A DNA stretch of 16,092 nt from Bacillota bacterium (GTDB taxonomy: Bacteria; Bacillota; Clostridia; Acetivibrionales; DSM-1351): the NCBI GenBank assembly GCA_023391425.1, contig JAEWAX010000104.1:1-16092 (forward strand). Direction: 5' to 3'. Positions 13,094 through 16,092 of this stretch are shown here, one piece after another; position 1 is the first letter of the stretch, and every line of letters starts with the position of its first letter. A program made the position numbers and the translations under genes. The notes under the pieces are model-generated. The model was not told where the DNA came from and did no database searches. It worked only from the letters and a program-made list of their open reading frames with translations.

Positions 13094-14026
13094 CTATAGT
13101 TCTATGAATTTAAGCCACAGTTCTTTTTCTTTAATGAAAAGTTCTATAATAATTTCTTCTACCTTATCAATGTCTAATATTTTATTGCTCAAACAGTATT
13201 TTAAGAAAATATTTTGAACAAACTTCCATTTACTACTTAGCTCATTTATACATGCAATTAATTCACTAGTAAGTATATCGTCCAACATTCCTTTATCCCT
13301 CATTGTTTCGAATAAAAGTACATTCCCCAGTAACCTGTAGGATATTTTACCGAATTCGTTTCCGTAGAAATAAACATTTGAAATGTCAGTAAGAATATTC
13401 CTATCTATAATATTTTTCTTTTCAATAAAGTCTTCTATATCGTTAATAATTCTTTTTGCGTTCAACACCACATCACTTTTATTTAATGTATAAGGTTTAA
13501 TTTCATTATCTTTAATCGAAATAATCCTATAATCTTCACTGTTATCTTTATACTCAGAAAGAAAAGCTTGAATAAAGCTATCAGTTGAAATCTCCCTTAT
13601 TGCATAGTTTAAATTTGTGTCATCTTCTAATGCATAAATTAAATCGGCTTCTTCATCAAAACCAATAACAAAAGAAAAATGACTTTTATGCATGCTATTA
13701 TAATATGCTCCTAGCTTATTCCAATAAAATAAGTCTACATTTATCGTTACGTATGAATTATTAATCAGTATGTTTTTGAATTCTGAAAGAAAATCTTTTC
13801 TATTATTAAAATTACAACACTCAAAAATCACGATGTCATTAAAATAGTCATAAAATTGCTGTGTATAATTTATATGAAAAATATCAACTCGAGAATATTC
13901 ATAGGCATTCAGATAAATAAGAGGCTCATAACTTGGATGATTTTTTTGAAGGATTGAAAGGAACATATTTGTCGTACAATTTCCCCAGAATTTATTATAT
14001 GGCTCTATTTCCTTTATGTATCTCAT
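13094..14026 (-). CDS. Papain/C39-like or BtrH-like Cys-His protein
   Basis: The N-terminal 160 residues have the layout of a cysteine peptidase or acyltransferase fold. FWGNCTTN places Cys17 at the start of a helix, SHFSFVIGFDEE has His116 on a strand, and ALEDD (Asp135/136) follows on the next strand; this is a plausible Cys-His-Asp triad. This arrangement is seen in C39-like peptidases and in the N-terminal domain of BtrH, which transfers an acyl group from a carrier protein in butirosin biosynthesis. Such proteins are often found in clusters for natural products. The C-terminal half (about 170-310) is helical and unrecognised. No carrier protein, synthetase or precursor peptide is visible on this side. 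GGAGG lies 7-8 bases before the ATG. It is divergent from the ABC transporter genes, with about 760 bases between. The product is 310 aa, with no signal peptide. The family assignment is tentative. Confidence 0.6.
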   Translation of the reverse strand: MRYIKEIEPYNKFWGNCTTNMFLSILQKNHPSYEPLIYLNAYEYSRVDIFHINYTQQFYDYFNDIVIFECCNFNNRKDFLSEFKNILINNSYVTINVDLFYWNKLGAYYNSMHKSHFSFVIGFDEEADLIYALEDDTNLNYAIREISTDSFIQAFLSEYKDNSEDYRIISIKDNEIKPYTLNKSDVVLNAKRIINDIEDFIEKKNIIDRNILTDISNVYFYGNEFGKISYRLLGNVLLFETMRDKGMLDDILTSELIACINELSSKWKFVQNIFLKYCLSNKILDIDKVEEIIIELFIKEKELWLKFIEL

Positions 14027-14393
14027 TATATTTCCTCCGTATTTATAAAATATATTTTATTTACGCAGATTTTTTTGATACTATTTGTTTTTTTAAATGC
14101 TATTTTTTATTTGTAAAAGTTCAATAAAAGAGAACAATTTTTAGTTTTGCTATTAATAACATTATAATTGGAAATGTATACCAAATCAATATATTTTTAC
14201 TAAAAATATACATATATTAACAGTAATATTACTATATCTATTTAATATTACAATAGTTAAGTAGAAATATATAAAATTTACAAGCATTTTGTTAGTAAAG
14301 AAATAATTAAGCGAAAGTAACGGCTTAAAACAACTTTATTGTTACACAAACAAGTGTAGCTTAGAGGCGCGGGAGATATAATGAGCATATTTA
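14027..14393. other. AT-rich intergenic region without a gene
   Basis: Nothing coding was found. It should contain the promoter of the minus-strand BtrH-like gene, but no hexamer pair stands out. A 9-base direct repeat TAATATTAC occurs at 14224-14232 and 14243-14251, and a small hairpin TACAC-AAACAA-GTGTA lies near 14343-14358. Confidence 0.5.
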
Positions 14394-14422
14394 TTGACAA
14401 ATATTTCATTACATGCTAATAT
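14394..14422 (+). promoter_or_regulatory. Strong promoter of the ABC transporter operon
   Basis: TTGACA (14394-14399) is followed by 17 bases and TAATAT (14417-14422), with TGC directly before the -10 (extended -10). Transcription should start near 14430, about 355 bases before the ATPase start codon. Confidence 0.8.
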
Positions 14423-14453
14423 ATACATATCTCTTTGCACTGCAAAGGTACAC

Positions 14454-14492
14454 ATGTACCATAATCTACAGTACAATCTGAGCAGGCGATGA
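14454..14492 (+). CDS. Possible 12-residue leader peptide in the transporter leader
   Basis: ATG at 14454 follows AAAGG by 5 bases and opens a frame encoding MYHNLQYNLSRR, ending in TGA at 14490-14492, just before the first of the central hairpins. Its place, about 25 bases after the predicted transcription start and 70 bases before the terminator-like hairpin, resembles leader peptides of ribosome-controlled attenuators. Against this, its start codon lies in a palindrome that could hide it, and short frames arise by chance. Confidence 0.25.
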   Translation: MYHNLQYNLSRR

Positions 14493-14559
14493 ACCTCTTA
14501 TAGCAGGTTTGTGGGGCTGGGCTGTAAAACAGCAGCAGATTTGATCAAGTCACATCTGT

Positions 14560-14591
14560 GGGACAGAAGTATGTTCCATAGGTGTTTTTTT
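14560..14591 (+). terminator. Intrinsic-terminator-like hairpin inside the leader
   Basis: GGGACA (14560-14565) pairs with TGTTCC (14572-14577), with a 6-base loop. After 7 bases a run of seven Ts follows (14585-14591). The stem is short and the gap before the T-run is longer than ideal, so efficiency would be partial or regulated. The 3' arm can alternatively pair with TGGAACATA at 14608-14616. Confidence 0.5.
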
Positions 14592-14706
14592 ATACCTTTT
14601 TACCCTTTGGAACATAGATTAATCGCATAAGTGCCTAGAGCTAATAAAGAAGACTTTAGTCTAGATGGAGTGATAACGACCCTAGACTTTAGTTACACTT
14701 ATACCC

Positions 14707-14760
14707 AAGCTTGGCATTACTTACATCCTGCTTTAATAGGAAGTAATAGTAATGCCGCTT
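14707..14760 (+). other. Hairpin just upstream of the transporter ribosome binding site
   Basis: AAGC (14707-14710) and GGCATTACT (14713-14721) pair with AGTAATGCC (14748-14756) and GCTT (14757-14760), 13 base pairs with a TT bulge. An alternative inner pairing ATTACTT/AAGTAAT is also possible. It ends 10 bases before AGGAGG (14771-14776). It may act as a mRNA stabiliser, a translational switch or a second weak terminator. Confidence 0.6.
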
Positions 14761-14784
14761 AGATAATTTTAGGAGGCCATCATT

Positions 14785-15492
14785 ATGGAAAAATCATTTA
14801 TTAGCATTAGGAATCTATCAAAAATTTATCAATCAGGTGGGGAAGAACTCCGAGCCGTTGATAATGTCAGTCTAGAAATCCAGAAAGGGGAGATAGTTAC
14901 AATTCTTGGCCCTTCAGGCTCTGGAAAATCAACATTGGTCAATATAATAGGTGGAATTGACAACGCTGATGAAGGAAGTGTCGTGGTAGGTGATAAGGAA
15001 ATTACATCTCTAAAATCCAACAAACTCACAGATTACAGAAGAGACAGTATTGGCTTTGTTTTTCAGTTCTATAACCTTATTTCAAATCTAAACGTTTATG
15101 AAAATATTGAAGTGGTTGCAGATATATGCAAATCACCACTAAACATTGATGATTTACTTACAACGCTTGGAATCAGTGGCTTAGCAAAGCGTTATCCAGT
15201 TGAGCTCTCTGGGGGACAACAACAGCGTGTTGCTATTGCAAGGGCATTTGTTAAAAATCCACAGTTATTGCTATGTGATGAACCAACAGGTGCGCTTGAC
15301 TACAAATCCTCTCTTGACATACTCAAATTAATAAAAGATATTAACGATAAATTTAATACAACAATTTTGATTATTACCCATAACAATTCTATTGCTCAAA
15401 TGTGTCACCGAACTATAAAAATAAGCGGTGGTAGGATTACACATAATGACTTGAACGAGAAATTAGTTCCTGTAGAAAGGATTGCGTGGTGA
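14785..15492 (+). CDS. ABC transporter ATP-binding protein (LolD/MacB/BceA type)
   Basis: This cytoplasmic ATPase drives an FtsX-like permease. All nucleotide-binding motifs are intact: Walker A GPSGSGKST (42-50), Q-loop Gln94, signature LSGGQQQR (141-148), Walker B LLLCDEP (161-167), D-loop ALD (170-172) and switch His199. The length, 235 aa, and the FVFQFYNLI Q-loop segment are typical of the type VII (MacB/LolD/BceA) group. Members of that group export antibiotics and peptides or drive extracellular proteins rather than moving solutes across one membrane. AGGAGG lies 8 bases before the ATG. The permease start follows after a single base, so the two are translated together. The long structured leader upstream suggests conditional expression, as for transporters conferring drug or peptide resistance, but the substrate is unknown. 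Confidence 0.95.
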   Translation: MEKSFISIRNLSKIYQSGGEELRAVDNVSLEIQKGEIVTILGPSGSGKSTLVNIIGGIDNADEGSVVVGDKEITSLKSNKLTDYRRDSIGFVFQFYNLISNLNVYENIEVVADICKSPLNIDDLLTTLGISGLAKRYPVELSGGQQQRVAIARAFVKNPQLLLCDEPTGALDYKSSLDILKLIKDINDKFNTTILIITHNNSIAQMCHRTIKISGGRITHNDLNEKLVPVERIAW

Positions 15493-15493
15493 T

Positions 15494-16092
15494 ATGACAA
15501 TTAATAGACGAATAAAGAGAATATTTCTAGAGCATAAGGCTACATACATCGGTATAATCTTACTGATAGCTTTGTCAACCAGCTGCTTTTTTGGGTTAAA
15601 AACCTCATCTATAAGCACAAAAAGAAATGTAATTGACAATCGAATATCAGCTAATGTAGAGGATGCAACTTTTAAGTATTCTAATAAATTAACTACAGCT
15701 GAAATTGAAAGACTTGAGAAAGAATTTGATCTTGAGTTACAAGAAAATAGAGAGGTTGAATTTGAGTACAACGAAGCTACTCTACGAATTCGCCCATCAA
15801 ATACTCAAATAAACAAATTCTCAGTAGTTGATGGAGAGGCACTAAAAAGTGAAAATTATATCATGGTAGATAAATTTTTCTTCAAAGCGCATCGTTTAAC
15901 CTTTGGAGATAATATTAAGGTTGGAGAAAAGGATTTTATTGTTTCAGGTATTTTCTCTACACCTAACTATCTTTCTGTAAAAAAATCGCAATCTGATCTT
16001 ATGTGTGATGGAGCTACGTTTGGACTATGTATAGTAAAAAATGAGGCTTTTAATGTTATTGCAAATGGAGAGGAGACAATAAACTACAGCGT
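15494..16092 (+). CDS. FtsX-like ABC transporter permease (partial, continues past the window)
   Basis: The frame opens at ATG 15494, one base after the ATPase stop, and is open to the window end (199 complete codons). It begins with a basic cytoplasmic stretch (MTINRRIKRIFLEHKATY), then a first transmembrane helix at about residues 19-36 (IGIILLIALSTSCFFGL). A long extracytoplasmic region follows, with alternating strands and many Asp/Glu/Lys residues, including GDNIKVGEKDFIVSGIF, typical of the MacB/FtsX periplasmic-core fold. This order (TM1, then a large outer domain) matches permeases of the MacB/FtsX group. The remaining helices and C-terminus lie outside the window. Confidence 0.85.
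   Translation, partial: MTINRRIKRIFLEHKATYIGIILLIALSTSCFFGLKTSSISTKRNVIDNRISANVEDATFKYSNKLTTAEIERLEKEFDLELQENREVEFEYNEATLRIRPSNTQINKFSVVDGEALKSENYIMVDKFFFKAHRLTFGDNIKVGEKDFIVSGIFSTPNYLSVKKSQSDLMCDGATFGLCIVKNEAFNVIANGEETINYS

Larger units (their letters stand above)
14430..14784 (+). promoter_or_regulatory. Long structured 5' leader RNA, possible riboswitch or attenuator
   Basis: The leader folds into successive hairpins: CTTTGC/GCAAAG (14433-14447), GGTACA/TGTACC (14447-14460), AACCT/AGGTT (14492-14509), GCTGT/ACAGC (14521-14533), CAGAT-TGA/TCA-ATCTG (14536-14558) and GGGACA/TGTTCC (14560-14577), the last followed by seven Ts. Two competing pairings exist: TATGTTCCA (14570-14578) with TGGAACATA (14608-14616), and TAATCTA (14462-14468) with TAGATTA (14615-14621), which would close the whole domain. 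Downstream are AGTCTAG/CTAGACT (14658-14688) and a strong hairpin at 14707-14760. The G-rich segment 14511-14522 stands out from the AT-rich surroundings. I compared it by eye with consensus motifs of common riboswitches (TPP, SAM, lysine, cobalamin, c-di-GMP, fluoride, Mg, Mn, T-box) and none fits. Control of transporter expression by termination or antitermination is an inference. Confidence 0.6.

Noticed and set aside
14381..14419. A 12-codon frame after GGGAG, first considered a leader peptide
   Set aside because: It overlaps both the -35 and the -10 of the strong promoter at 14394-14422, so it lies upstream of the predicted transcript.
14461..14600. Assignment of the transporter leader to TPP, fluoride, T-box, c-di-GMP, cobalamin, lysine or manganese riboswitches
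   Set aside because: Short fragments recall some of these (for example ACCCTTTG or GGCGATG), but the conserved cores in the right order are missing.
15463..15771. Minus-strand 102-codon frame over the permease start
   Set aside because: The plus-strand frame encodes an FtsX-like permease directly coupled to the ATPase gene. The antisense frame lacks a ribosome binding site.
1..16092. tRNA, rRNA or CRISPR array
   Set aside because: No cloverleaf with a conserved TTC arm, no rRNA segment and no regularly spaced direct repeats were noticed on either strand.

Overview
This is a low-GC, AT-rich window with short intergenic regions, strong AGGAGG-type ribosome binding sites and occasional TTG starts. 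It encodes a chemoreceptor, a clostridial-style small protein and a secreted WG-repeat protein. Together these suggest a motile, probably anaerobic member of the Clostridia, perhaps a Ruminiclostridium-like soil or cellulolytic species. The genus is an inference from style, not a match. No rRNA, tRNA, CRISPR array, complete transposase gene or prophage was seen.

Left part (1-1760): an O6-alkylguanine-DNA methyltransferase gene (ogt type) is followed, with overlapping ends, by a frameshifted and truncated remnant of a DNA-3-methyladenine glycosylase. Next come a small intact 71-residue gene preceded by three short perfect palindromes, and then the decayed C-terminal end of a pirin-family gene. 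This stretch looks like a gene graveyard around two surviving genes.

Positions 1760-4650: a methyl-accepting chemotaxis protein on the minus strand has a candidate sigma-D (flagellar type) promoter. Divergent from it is a small membrane protein. Immediately after that gene's stop codon lies a roughly 414 bp foldback element with imperfect 81-86 bp terminal inverted repeats and further internal inverted repeats. It resembles a non-autonomous mobile element (MITE-like) and contains no convincing gene.

Positions 4656-7600 (minus strand): a sulfur-handling operon reads from a consensus TTGACA-N17-TATAAT promoter. Its first gene is an 839-residue, four-module protein: CoA-disulfide-reductase-like flavoprotein, rhodanese, TusA and DsrE-like. 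Its second gene is an ArsR-family repressor whose ribosome binding site points to a TTG start. Inference: a persulfide or thiol-disulfide stress module with its own repressor.

Positions 7765-13093: a 52-residue clostridial small protein with its own terminator, an SDR-family dehydrogenase, a secreted WG-repeat protein with a DUF4163/DUF3298-like C-terminal half, and a regulator-like protein combining a Cys/His finger, an HTH, DUF2087 and a degenerate GIY-YIG domain.

Right part (13094-16092): an orphan papain/C39- or BtrH-like Cys/His protein on the minus strand is divergent from an ABC transporter operon (ATPase plus FtsX-like permease, cut by the window end). The transporter has a strong promoter about 360 bp upstream of its start codon. 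The resulting leader is full of hairpins, including an intrinsic-terminator-like hairpin and a competing fold. This leader is the best candidate in the window for an undescribed regulatory RNA.
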